DNA from: Pedobacter chinensis
Lineage (GTDB): Bacteria; Bacteroidota; Bacteroidia; Sphingobacteriales; Sphingobacteriaceae
Direction of reading: 5' to 3'
NCBI RefSeq assembly: GCF_003339865.1
Contig: NZ_QPKV01000003.1
Span: forward strand, 682,001-746,000
Length of the DNA stretch: 64,000 nt
Of the stretch, positions 26,821 to 35,434 are shown piece after piece. The position numbers were made by a program, and so were the translations under genes. The notes beneath the pieces are model-generated. The model searched no databases. It was not told where the DNA came from and was given only the letters and a program-made list of their open reading frames with translations. Every line of letters begins with the position of its first letter. Position 1 is the stretch's first letter.

Positions 26821-28701
26821 CTATTTTACTTCGTAAACATTATCCTTTGGAGTTGCATCTACATAAATTCCATTATCCAGGGTAATCGATTTTATCTTCT
26901 TCGTTGTATTTAAGGCTATAACAACTTCTTTCTGATTGCCTTTCCAAACTGCTGGTGTTTTATGAATGGTTTCAGTTTTGCCATCAGCATAAGAAATTAC
27001 CACATCAAATGGAATGGAGAAACCACCAACATTTTTAATGTTCAAAGTTGATTTTCCTTTAACAGTGGCAACCTTTGTTATCGCTAAATCAAGATAATTA
27101 TTGGTAAAAAACCAGTTCTGAAAAAACCAGTTCAGGTTTTGGCCCGATCCGGCATTTATCGAATTAAAATAATCCCATGGAATGGGATGTTTACCATTCC
27201 AGGTGTTCATATAATGGTGTAATGCTTTTTTGAAAACCACATCGCCGAGTAAATCTTTTAAAGCCAGATATGATAATGATGCTTTTCCGTAGGAATTATT
27301 TCCATAACCAGCACCAGAAACCTGATCAGACATCGAAATAACAGGCTGATCTTCTTCTGCTGATTTATCGTTGATGTATTGATTAACCCTGAATTTTTTA
27401 TAAAAATCGTCAGCAGCCTGTTTGCCATGTTCTGCAATGCCGATTAAATACTCAAAAGTGGTTGCCCAACCTTCGTCCATATAAGCATACCGGGTTTCAT
27501 TGATGCCCATATAAAAAGGGAAATAGGTGTGTGCTACCTCATGATCCTGAACCAATTGAGCGAAAACAGGATCGCCAAAATTAGAATCATTTACCATCAT
27601 TGGATATTCCATATCAGCAAAACCCTGGAAAGCAATTGTTTTTACATACGGATAAGGGATTCCCGGCCAGTTGTTTGAAAACCAGGCCAGAGCATTAATG
27701 TTATATTTTACTGAGTTTAAGAAATCTTTTCCTGTTGTAGGGTTGTAAGCAGCTTGTGCACTTGCTCTTCGTCCTGTTTTTGAATCTACAATTACACTTC
27801 CACCATCCCAAACGTAATGATTGCTCAGCGCAAAAGTAACATCTGTAATATGATCTGCTTTAAATTTCCAGGTATTCCAGTCATTTTGAGCAGTTACTTT
27901 TCCGGCTTTTAACTCTTCTTCGGTGGCAATATGAATAATTTCATCCGTATTGTGCGATTTTTTTAAACGGGTAGCAATTTCAGCCTGAAGCACTTCATCA
28001 GGGTTCAAAAAATCGCCCGTGGCATAAACCACATAATTTTTAGGTGCTTTTACAGAAAATACATAATCGTTAAAATCGTTGTAAAACTCGGCCCTGTCAG
28101 TATGTGGAATTCTATCCCAGCCGTTGTAATCATCATAAACAGAAATGCGTGGATAACTGTATGCCACAAAAAATGAATTCGGATCAATCTGCCCTTCGCG
28201 TCCACTTTCTTTTGATAACGGATAATCCCAATCAATCTTAACTGTTATTTTTGATTGAGGATTTAAAGGTTTCTTTAATCTCACGTTACCTACAGTTCCC
28301 CAGTTTTTACTATCCACTTTATAAATTTCTCCATCAACAGAAAATGAAGAAATATTTAGTCCGGTGGTTAAAAAATCTTCGCTAACAACACCACTTCTTG
28401 GCGAAGTTGGCTTGTGGAGGTTGTTAACAAAGCGAATGGCCAGAGTTTTTAAAGTATCGCTGCTATTGTTGCTGTAAATGATTTCTTCCTGTCCACTTAC
28501 TATTTTGGTTTCAGCATCTACTTTTATATCCATGTGATACCGGCCATGATTTTGCCAGTAATTAGGGCCAGGTTGACCGGTCATGGAACGTGTTCCCTTT
28601 TGGTAGGCTGCTTTAATGTTTCGTGGCATATAAAGTTCTTGCGCCGAAACAGTATAGGTACCCAGGCCAATAAGCAGGGCTAGATAGAATAACTTTTTCA
28701 T
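26821..28701 (-). CDS. Secreted M1 family zinc aminopeptidase
   Basis: A 626-residue protein with signal peptide MKKLFYLALLIGLGTYTVSAQ. The gluzincin site is intact: His387-Glu388 and His391 in HEVAHTYFPF, and Glu410 in MDEGWATTFE, 19 residues after the second His. The N-terminal beta domain (GRYHMDIKVDAETKIVSGQE) is typical of M1 peptidases, although the GAMEN-type exopeptidase motif is replaced by FADMEYPMM. It is probably periplasmic and acts on peptides. Monocistronic. Confidence 0.9.
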   Translation of the reverse strand: MKKLFYLALLIGLGTYTVSAQELYMPRNIKAAYQKGTRSMTGQPGPNYWQNHGRYHMDIKVDAETKIVSGQEEIIYSNNSSDTLKTLAIRFVNNLHKPTSPRSGVVSEDFLTTGLNISSFSVDGEIYKVDSKNWGTVGNVRLKKPLNPQSKITVKIDWDYPLSKESGREGQIDPNSFFVAYSYPRISVYDDYNGWDRIPHTDRAEFYNDFNDYVFSVKAPKNYVVYATGDFLNPDEVLQAEIATRLKKSHNTDEIIHIATEEELKAGKVTAQNDWNTWKFKADHITDVTFALSNHYVWDGGSVIVDSKTGRRASAQAAYNPTTGKDFLNSVKYNINALAWFSNNWPGIPYPYVKTIAFQGFADMEYPMMVNDSNFGDPVFAQLVQDHEVAHTYFPFYMGINETRYAYMDEGWATTFEYLIGIAEHGKQAADDFYKKFRVNQYINDKSAEEDQPVISMSDQVSGAGYGNNSYGKASLSYLALKDLLGDVVFKKALHHYMNTWNGKHPIPWDYFNSINAGSGQNLNWFFQNWFFTNNYLDLAITKVATVKGKSTLNIKNVGGFSIPFDVVISYADGKTETIHKTPAVWKGNQKEVVIALNTTKKIKSITLDNGIYVDATPKDNVYEVK

Positions 28702-28928
28702 TTTCTGAATAATTTTAAGCTAAAAGTAAAATTAATGATTGAATTTTGAATGGATACACGATTGAATATTGCCAATAAGATGATTTCTGCATATCATATT
28801 GATGATTTAATGATAAGCTGGCAAATTATTGAATGTTGCTTTATGATCTTGAAATCACTAAATCCTGTAAATCTTAATCTTTTATTTGCTTTTGTAATTT
28901 CCACATTTTATCTTCGTTATTATTGAAG

Positions 28929-28975
28929 CAAGACTATGTAGCAAACCAACTATGTAGTCTTGTTTGTTTTTTATA
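28929..28975 (+). terminator. Terminator-like hairpin in the greA leader
   Basis: CAAGACTA (28929-28936) and TAGTCTTG (28955-28962) form an eight-base stem, followed by TTTGTTTTTTATAG. It lies 27-73 bp upstream of the greA ATG, and no plus-strand gene lies upstream for it to end. It may terminate a short leader RNA from the greA promoter. Confidence 0.55.
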
Positions 28976-29001
28976 GCGTTTGAATAAAATTTAATAGAGC
29001 A

Positions 29002-29475
29002 ATGACAGAGGTAACGTACTACACACAAGAGGGGTTAGATAAATTAAAGGAGGAAGTTCATTATCTAACTACCACTGGCCGTCAGCTAATATCTAAAGCA
29101 ATTGCTGAGGCAAGAGATAAAGGTGATTTATCGGAAAATGCAGAATATGATGCAGCTAAAGAAGCTCAGGGTTTGCATGAGGCGAAAATTGCTAAACTGA
29201 AAAATACACTGGCAAATGCCCGGTTAATTGATGAATCTAAATTGGATTTATCGAAAGTACTGGCATTGTCGATTGTGAAAATTAAAAATGTTAAAAACGG
29301 TGCAACCATGACTTATCAGTTAGTGGCTGAAAGTGAGGCCGATTTAAAGACAGGGAAAATTTCAGTAAAATCACCTATTGCACAGGGTTTGTTAGGTAAA
29401 TCAGTCGGCGAATTTGCCGAAATTGAAGTGCCTGCAGGTAAAATGCAATTCGAAGTATTAGAAATTTCAAGATAA
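29002..29475 (+). CDS. greA: Transcription elongation factor GreA
   Basis: A 157-residue protein of GreA length: an N-terminal coiled coil with the acidic tip DKGDLSENAEYDAAKEAQ (about residues 40-57), where Asp and Glu act in transcript cleavage, and a C-terminal FKBP-like domain ending SPIAQGLLGKSVGEFAEIEVP. It rescues backtracked RNA polymerase. It is followed after 84 bp by the HIT gene in the same direction. The leader carries a terminator-like hairpin. Confidence 0.95.
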   Translation: MTEVTYYTQEGLDKLKEEVHYLTTTGRQLISKAIAEARDKGDLSENAEYDAAKEAQGLHEAKIAKLKNTLANARLIDESKLDLSKVLALSIVKIKNVKNGATMTYQLVAESEADLKTGKISVKSPIAQGLLGKSVGEFAEIEVPAGKMQFEVLEISR

Positions 29476-29559
29476 GGTAAAAAGGTGGAAAGTAAATGGC
29501 GTAAGGCTTTACTTTCCACTTTCAAAACCTTTGCCTTACATCTCAAACCTTCCCCCTTT

Positions 29560-29958
29560 ATGACTATCTTTTCAAAAATTGTTGCAGGAGAAATTAAGGC
29601 GCATATTGTTGCAGAAACTGTAGAATATTTAGCTTTTTTAGATGTGCAACCATTAACAGCAGGCCATGTTTTGGTAATCCCGAAAATTGAAACAGATTAC
29701 ATTTTTGATATGGAAGAGGATTTATATGTTGGCCTCTGGATGTTTGCTAAAATTGTAGCTAAAGGATTAAAAGTTGCTTTCCCTTGCAGGAAAGTGGGTG
29801 TATCGGTAATTGGGTTGGAAGTTCCACATGCACATATTCACTTAATTCCAATGAATAATGTAAGTGACATGAACTTTAGCAAAGAAAAGTTAAGCCCTAC
29901 CCAGGAAGAATTAGCGGAAGCTGCGGAGAAAATTAAGCAAGCGCTGCTGGAAGAATAA
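29560..29958 (+). CDS. HIT family hydrolase
   Basis: I take the start at ATG 29560 (MTIFSKIVAGEIKAHIVAE), giving 132 residues; the frame is open 25 codons further up without homology-like sequence. The histidine triad HAHIHLIPM lies near residue 94, and the N-terminal IFSKIVAGEI motif is typical of the HINT branch. It is a likely nucleotide phosphoramidase or hydrolase. It is co-directional with greA and probably on the same transcript, an arrangement I recall from other Bacteroidota. Confidence 0.9.
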   Translation: MTIFSKIVAGEIKAHIVAETVEYLAFLDVQPLTAGHVLVIPKIETDYIFDMEEDLYVGLWMFAKIVAKGLKVAFPCRKVGVSVIGLEVPHAHIHLIPMNNVSDMNFSKEKLSPTQEELAEAAEKIKQALLEE

Positions 29959-29972
29959 ATTAACGAGGTACG

Positions 29973-30863
29973 CTACTTTTTTAAGTAGGGATTTTGGTTT
30001 GGCAAGGGAACAAAATCAGTTTCGCCAGGAACTGGTTTGAATTTTTGTTCCAGCCAATTCTGTTTGGCTTTCTCAATTAATTCTTTATCCGATGCTACGA
30101 AATTCCAGTAGATAAATCTTTCTTCGGGAAAGGGTTCTCCTCCAAAAATATAAACAGTTGTATTTTCTAACATCGTAAATTCACAAAGCTTCGCATCATT
30201 GGCAATTAAAATTACCCGAGGCTCAAAAAGATTCCCTTCACTTTCAATTCCGCCTTCCAGAATATAGAGTGCACTTTCTCCAAACAGACTACTTCCAATA
30301 TTCAACTTTTGCCTACTAGTGCTTTTTACTTCTAAGAAATACAATGGGCTGTAAACCGGTACAGGAGATTTTTTACCAAAAGCTTCGCCGGCAATCAATT
30401 TTATTTTAACATTATCCTGTTCCCAGTAAGGAATATCTGTTTCCTCAACATGGAAAAATTCAGGTTCCATTTCCTCTAAAGATTTATTCAAAGCAACCCA
30501 GATTTGAAGTCCGTGAAGCATTTTATCACTTTTACGAAGATATTCAGGAGTTCTTTCAGAGTGGACAATTCCACTTCCTGAAGTCATCCAGTTAACCTGC
30601 CCGGGTTTAATAACCACATCAGTTCCTAAACTGTCCCTATGCTCAATTTCTCCTTCAAAAAGAAATGTCAGGGTAGATAAACCGATGTGCGGATGAGGAG
30701 GAACATCTAAATTTTCATGATCACTCATTGCTGCCGGTCCCATGTGATCAATAAAAGCAAATGGACCAACCATTCGTTTTTCTCTAAATGGTAATAACCT
30801 GCCAACCATGAAATTACCAATGTTTGCGGGCCGTTCTTCGATAATGAGTGAAATGTTTGACAT
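29973..30863 (-). CDS. Pirin family protein
   Basis: A 296-residue bicupin with the pirin metal-site motif PPHPHIGLSTLTFLFEGEIEH (residues about 57-77, His and Glu ligands), then VNWMTSGSGIVHSERTPE. The second cupin is degenerate, as usual for the family. Bacterial pirins include quercetin dioxygenases and redox-responsive proteins. The gene is convergent with the HIT gene, with 14 bp between their stops. Confidence 0.88.
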   Translation of the reverse strand: MSNISLIIEERPANIGNFMVGRLLPFREKRMVGPFAFIDHMGPAAMSDHENLDVPPHPHIGLSTLTFLFEGEIEHRDSLGTDVVIKPGQVNWMTSGSGIVHSERTPEYLRKSDKMLHGLQIWVALNKSLEEMEPEFFHVEETDIPYWEQDNVKIKLIAGEAFGKKSPVPVYSPLYFLEVKSTSRQKLNIGSSLFGESALYILEGGIESEGNLFEPRVILIANDAKLCEFTMLENTTVYIFGGEPFPEERFIYWNFVASDKELIEKAKQNWLEQKFKPVPGETDFVPLPNQNPYLKK

Positions 30864-30916
30864 AAGATTGTGCCTTGTTTGAAGAAGTGAATTTAAGGAA
30901 AAACTATGGAAAAGCC

Positions 30917-30970
30917 GTCATTGCGAGGCACGGATCAATCTTCCAAGATAGATTGCTTCGTGCCTCGTAT
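30917..30970. repeat. Palindromic dispersed repeat (CATTGCGAGG type)
   Basis: GAGGCACGGATCAATCT and AGATTGCTTCGTGCCTC pair in a long imperfect hairpin with an eight-base loop (TCCAAGAT). It shares the TCATTGCGAG end and CAATCT core with the two larger elements downstream. Confidence 0.75.
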
Positions 30971-31142
30971 TCCAGGTTTAGTATAATTCCAAATTTATTT
31001 CAAAAAACGTTGAGGGCTTCTATGCGGTATGTGGCGACATAACGAATCAATAAATGGTCTGTGAGACACAAATCATGGGGTATAATAGATATAGGCTATA
31101 TGACTAAGGTGTTCTCAGATGTCTGAGGTGGGTTCATTACCC

Positions 31143-31267
31143 GCAACGTCATTGCTGAGGAGGGACGACAAAGCCAATCTATTTTGCTGTAGCACAATCG
31201 TTCAGTATTGGAAAGATTGCTTCACACCACCTCGCAAGCCCTCTGCTTCAGTTCGCAATGACGAGCG
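31143..31267. repeat. MITE-like element, copy 2
   Basis: The element starts ACGTCATTGCTGAGGAG and ends TTCGCAATGACGAG, so the ends are inverted repeats. Inside are GCCAATCTATTTTGCT and AAAGATTGCTTCACA, also mutually inverted. It is about 120 bp and non-coding. Confidence 0.75.
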
Positions 31268-31333
31268 TTTCAAAAGATTGGGGCTGACTTACGAAGTTTT
31301 GTTGGGTTGCGTTTGGAGCAACTTCGTCAGCCT

Positions 31334-31452
31334 AATCATCATTGCGAGGAGGAACGACGAAGCAATCTATTTTGCTACATTATCACTGAAGTATAAAACA
31401 GATTGCTTCACTCCAGCGCACATACCTTTTCTTCAGTTCGTATGACGAAAGT
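31334..31452. repeat. MITE-like element, copy 3
   Basis: It starts ATCATTGCGAGGAGGAACGA and ends CTTCAGTTCGTATGACGA. It is collinear with copy 2, including AGCAATCTATTTTGCTA and ACAGATTGCTTCACT. A 327-bp open frame across both copies is most likely chance. Confidence 0.75.
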
Positions 31453-31584
31453 TTACCCTGTCCTTTATTAAACGCTATAGATTTTGTTTTTAGTTTCTCT
31501 AAAGACAACACGTTGCCATAATGTGATTAACACACCTTTAAATAAAAATGCCCTTGGTTAACCAAAGGCAGTGACGAGTAAACT

Positions 31585-31612
31585 AAAAAGCATCTCTTTC
31601 AAGATGCTTTTT
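31585..31612 (-). terminator. Intrinsic terminator after the Old Yellow Enzyme gene
   Basis: AAAAAGCATCT-CTTTCA-AGATGCTTTTT is a perfect 11-base stem with T runs on both strands, 24 bp past the stop. A second near-palindrome (TGCCCTTGGTTA/ACCAAAGGCA) lies at 31549-31570. Confidence 0.85.
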
Positions 31613-31635
31613 GAAATATGGGAAAAAGAGAAAAA

Positions 31636-32736
31636 CTATATCAATTCCATCAAGGCCTCTTTGCTGAAACCTTTTAATTCTGTAGTACGGTTATTCTTGA
31701 TTTTTTCTACCCAATTTGGATCAGCTAAAAGCGGGCGACCAACAGCTACTAAATCAAAATCTCCACGTTCCATTCTGCGCACCAACTCATCTAGTGAGCT
31801 TGGTTGAGAACTTTGTCCGGCAAAAGCGCCAAAGAAATCGCCATCTAAACCGACCGATCCAACAGAGATTGTTGCTTTACCCGTAACTTTTTTAGCCCAT
31901 CCGGCGAAGTTTAAATCAGAACCTTCAAACTCTGGTTCCCAGAAGCGACGTTGTGAGCAGTGGAAAATGTCTATTCCGGCATCAGCCAGTGGCGTTAACC
32001 ATTGCTCCATTTCGGTTTCATTTTTAGCTAATTTGAAATCGTAAGCCGCAGGTTTAAATTGCGATAAACGAATAATTAAAGCAAAATCTGCTCCAACTCT
32101 TTTGCGTACTTCTTTAATCACTTCAACTGCAAAACGAGTGCGTTCTGCTAAAGTCTTGCCGCCATAAATATCTTTACGGTTATTCGTTGCATCCCAAAAA
32201 AACTGATCGATTAAATATTGATGTGCTCCATGGATTTCTACCGTATCAAAACCTAATGCTTTTGCATCGGCAGCAGCCTGACCAAAAGCGGCAATCGTAT
32301 CTGCAATGGCGGCATCAGTCATAGGTACACCATTTTCAAAACCTGGTTTGTTAAAAGAAGATGGTCCTTCAAAAGGTGTATCTGGTAACCAGCCAGATGC
32401 ATGATTTTCCATAATACCCTGGTGCCAGATTTGCGGCCCCATTAATCCGCCTGCTGCATGAACATCATTAATTACTTTTTGCCAACCAGCCAATGCCTGA
32501 TCGCCATAAAAATGTGGAATGTTTGGATCGGCAGATGAAGACGGACGGTTGATCACTGTTCCTTCAGATAGGATTAATCCTACATCGCCCGCAGCTCTTT
32601 TTGCATAATACGCTGCAACGCCATTCGTCGGAACCCCACCAGGAGAAAATGATCTGGTCATTGGAGCCATTACAATTCTATTTTTGATGTTTAAATTTTT
32701 AAGGCTAAATGGCCTGAATAAACTATCTGTGCTCAT
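31636..32736 (-). CDS. Old Yellow Enzyme family NADH:flavin oxidoreductase
   Basis: A 366-residue FMN enzyme of the alkene-reductase/NemA group, with RIVMAPMTRSFSPGGVPTNG near the N-terminus, PQIWHQG, the active-site segment VEIHGAHQYLIDQFFWDATNNRKD (about residue 170) and the FMN phosphate-binding end DLVAVGRPLLADPNW. In the HN pair of classical Old Yellow Enzymes, the position here reads H-G-A-H. It reduces activated alkenes or electrophiles. It follows an ArsR-family regulator by 13 bp and is presumably controlled by it. Confidence 0.92.
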   Translation of the reverse strand: MSTDSLFRPFSLKNLNIKNRIVMAPMTRSFSPGGVPTNGVAAYYAKRAAGDVGLILSEGTVINRPSSSADPNIPHFYGDQALAGWQKVINDVHAAGGLMGPQIWHQGIMENHASGWLPDTPFEGPSSFNKPGFENGVPMTDAAIADTIAAFGQAAADAKALGFDTVEIHGAHQYLIDQFFWDATNNRKDIYGGKTLAERTRFAVEVIKEVRKRVGADFALIIRLSQFKPAAYDFKLAKNETEMEQWLTPLADAGIDIFHCSQRRFWEPEFEGSDLNFAGWAKKVTGKATISVGSVGLDGDFFGAFAGQSSQPSSLDELVRRMERGDFDLVAVGRPLLADPNWVEKIKNNRTTELKGFSKEALMELI

Positions 32737-32749
32737 ATATTTCTAATTT

Positions 32750-33052
32750 TTATAATTCTGAATTGATGATTTGAGTTAATTTTTCCAATCCTTCTTTGTT
32801 GCGTTTGTAATATGTCCATTGGCCAACGCGTGTAGCACAAACTAAATCAGCACGCTGTAAAATAGAAAGGTATTCGGAAATTGTACTTTGAGATAAACCA
32901 GCCTTTATTTGAATTTGACCAACACAAACACCAACATTTTCAAAATCTGCATTTGGTTGTTCAGGGAAATTTTCAGCGGGTTCTTTCAACCATGTTAAAA
33001 TTTGTAAACGGGTTTTATTTGATAAGGCCTTAAAAATTTCTACTTGATCCAT
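32750..33052 (-). CDS. ArsR family transcriptional regulator
   Basis: The start is at ATG 33052 (MDQVEIFKALSNKTRLQILT), giving 100 residues; twelve further codons upstream are open but unlike the family. The winged helix has GLSQSTISEYLSILQRADLV as the recognition region and a wing at VGQWTYYKRN. Two cysteines (VGVCVGQ and LVCATR) could serve as redox or electrophile sensors. It is the first gene of a two-gene operon with the flavin oxidoreductase, so it probably represses that operon until an electrophile is present. Confidence 0.88.
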   Translation of the reverse strand: MDQVEIFKALSNKTRLQILTWLKEPAENFPEQPNADFENVGVCVGQIQIKAGLSQSTISEYLSILQRADLVCATRVGQWTYYKRNKEGLEKLTQIINSEL

Positions 33053-33225
33053 AACGCAAATATATATCGACTTTTCCCGATATGCCAATCATGAAATCAA
33101 AGTTTACAATATTGTGAAAAACCGTATAAACGTTAATAAAACGTTTTAAATAAAACCTGTTAATGTAAATTTTGTTAGGATTTAACTTAAACAATTTCTT
33201 ACATTCGTTTAATCATTCTAACCAA

Positions 33226-33804
33226 ATGTCTACTTATAAATCATTAACTGATCACGAACTTTTCATCCTTATGCAGGATGGAGACAAGCATGCTTTCGAA
33301 GAAATCTACGAGCGCTTTAATGGTTTGTTATACATTTATGCGTGCAAAATGATTCCTGACAGGGAAGATGCCAGAGATATTGTTCAGGAGATTTTCGTTT
33401 ATCTGTGGAGCAATCCAAATATTCAAATCAAAAATCAATTATCTGCTTACTTATACACTGCCGTACGCTACAAAATTTTCGATTGGTTAGATAAAAATAA
33501 ATCCAGATCGAACTATTTGCAATCATTGGAAGATTTTTCACACAAAGGAGATTACGTTACTGATGATTACATTCGTGAACGTGAGTTTGCCTCGTTGATA
33601 GAAAAAGAAGTGGCATTATTACCTCCAAAAATGCGAATAATTTTCGAAATGAGCCGTCAGCAACATTTAACTCAAAAAGAAATTGCTGAGATTCTTCATC
33701 TTTCTGATAAAACAGTGAAAAAGCAAATGAGCAATGCGTTAAAGGTTTTGCGCTTGAAATTGACATCGTTTTTAATGCTTGCAGTTATTTTGTTGTTACG
33801 TTGA
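33226..33804 (+). CDS. ECF RNA polymerase sigma factor, FecI-like
   Basis: Start at ATG 33226 (MSTYKSLTDHELFILMQDGD) gives 192 residues; 18 upstream codons are open but unlikely. Region 2 (YACKMIPDREDARDIVQEIFVYLW, about residues 41-64) and region 4 (LTQKEIAEILHLSDKTVKKQMSNAL) are complete, as in Bacteroidota sigma factors paired with FecR. A hydrophobic C-terminal stretch (LTSFLMLAVILLLR) is common in this group. It heads the polysaccharide utilisation locus and should activate it when released by the anti-sigma factor. Confidence 0.92.
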   Translation: MSTYKSLTDHELFILMQDGDKHAFEEIYERFNGLLYIYACKMIPDREDARDIVQEIFVYLWSNPNIQIKNQLSAYLYTAVRYKIFDWLDKNKSRSNYLQSLEDFSHKGDYVTDDYIREREFASLIEKEVALLPPKMRIIFEMSRQQHLTQKEIAEILHLSDKTVKKQMSNALKVLRLKLTSFLMLAVILLLR

Positions 33805-34110
33805 TCTTTTCTTTTACCTTTTATCATTTTGAACGCTGTTAAGAACCCTTACAAAGTTCGCACTGACAAAAACTGCCAGCTAACCAAATTTTATGAAAGT
33901 AAGCATTTCATGCCATACAGGTTAGCACTTGCAAAAACAGCCCGCCAGCCTAATTTTTAATGTGAGGTTTAGAGTTGATAACTTTATTTCCATCTTGCGA
34001 TTAAAGTTGTCAACTCCGGAAAACTAAAAAAAAATAAAAAATATTTTCACTTCATCTACTACCTGGGTGTCACTTAACCTACATGTATTTAATTAGCCAA
34101 ATATTTTGAA
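33805..34110. other. Intergenic region between sigma and anti-sigma genes
   Basis: 306 bp without a convincing gene on either strand. It contains A-rich and T-rich tracts and no clear hairpin or exact TAnnTTTG box. Confidence 0.6.
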
Positions 34111-35286
34111 ATGATGAGTAAAGACGAAGTTGAAAAACTTTTAGAAAGATACAGAAATGGACTTTGTACTGAAGAAGAGAAAGCTTTAGTAGAATCATGG
34201 CATTTGCGTGAACTTTCAAACAAAATTGCTGATGTAGATCATGTAGAATTGATCGATGCCCGTAAGCAAATCTGGAATGCAATTCAGGAAGAGACGGAAA
34301 TAAATTCAGATAGAAAAAATATTTTGTGGCCTAAATTGGCTGCGGCTGCAGTTGTGCTTTTCTTTATTGGTTTTGTGATTAATAAACAACTCGAAAAACA
34401 GCTTAACACGAAGCAACAAATTAGTAAAACCCAGGATAAAATTATCCAACCCGGAGGAAACAAAGCTACTTTAACATTGGGTGATGGCTCTAAAATTTCA
34501 CTTACTGATGCTACTGACGGTGTAATTGCAAAACAGGCTGGGATTAACATTACTAAAACAAATGATGGCGAACTGATTTATACTGTCGCTGCGGCATCCG
34601 ATCTTAAAAAAGATCTTTATAATACCATTGAAACCCCTCGTGGCGGGCAATATCAAATTAATCTTCCGGATGGAACTAAAGTTTGGCTGAATGCCGAATC
34701 TTCTTTGCGCTATCCGGCTGCATTTGATGACGCACAAAGAATGGTTGAGCTTAAGGGCGAAGCTTATTTTGAAGTGGCAAAACGGTTGAACAAAAATGGT
34801 TCACGCGTACCCTTTAAAGTTAAAACAGAATTGGGTGGCGGCAGAAACCAGGAAGTGGAAGTTTTAGGCACTCATTTCAATATCAATGCTTACCATAATG
34901 AGCCAAGTAATAAAACCACATTGCTTGAGGGAAGTATTAAAATTAAAAATTTACAATCGAACACCACGGGCTTGTTAAAACCTGGACAGCAATCCATCAT
35001 TAGCCCTTCATCTCCGGCAGTTCTGATTACGGCTGTTGATGCAGAGGAATCTGTAACCTGGAAAGACGGCTTTTTTAGCTTTAATGAAGAGAATTTAGAA
35101 ACCATAATGAATAAAATTTCCCGTTGGTACAGTGTTGATGTTGACTATACGGGAAATAAAATAAACAAAACTTTTGGCGGCCGTATATCGCGGTTTAATA
35201 GCGTAAATGAGGTTTTAGATATGCTTCAAACCACAGGAGCGGTGCGTTTTAAAATAGAAGGAAGGAGGATTTTAGTTATGCCATAA
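34111..35286 (+). CDS. FecR family anti-sigma factor
   Basis: A 391-residue inner-membrane protein: cytoplasmic N-terminal domain (KLLERYRNGLCTEEEKALV), one membrane helix (about residues 71-89, LAAAAVVLFFIGFVI), the FecR domain (TPRGGQYQINLPDGTKVWLN, RMVELKGEAYFEVAK, VEVLGTHFNINAY) and the C-terminal DUF4974 domain (NLETIMNKISRWYSVDVDY). It transmits the signal from the STN domain of the SusC-like receptor to the sigma factor encoded upstream. Confidence 0.93.
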   Translation: MMSKDEVEKLLERYRNGLCTEEEKALVESWHLRELSNKIADVDHVELIDARKQIWNAIQEETEINSDRKNILWPKLAAAAVVLFFIGFVINKQLEKQLNTKQQISKTQDKIIQPGGNKATLTLGDGSKISLTDATDGVIAKQAGINITKTNDGELIYTVAAASDLKKDLYNTIETPRGGQYQINLPDGTKVWLNAESSLRYPAAFDDAQRMVELKGEAYFEVAKRLNKNGSRVPFKVKTELGGGRNQEVEVLGTHFNINAYHNEPSNKTTLLEGSIKIKNLQSNTTGLLKPGQQSIISPSSPAVLITAVDAEESVTWKDGFFSFNEENLETIMNKISRWYSVDVDYTGNKINKTFGGRISRFNSVNEVLDMLQTTGAVRFKIEGRRILVMP

Positions 35287-35434
35287 CCTATACTTTCTTC
35301 ATCAGACTTTGATGATTTTAGAATGGTGCCTAACTAAAAAACCGGAAGCGCGGCAACGCTCCCGGCCATAACAAGGCTTTATTCTAATCGTAAAAATGTG
35401 AGATACAACTATTTTAAACCTAATAACCAAATAT

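Noticed and set aside
31119..31445. A 108-codon open frame on the plus strand
   Set aside because: It lies across two MITE-like elements and repeats their translation; no domain or promoter supports it.
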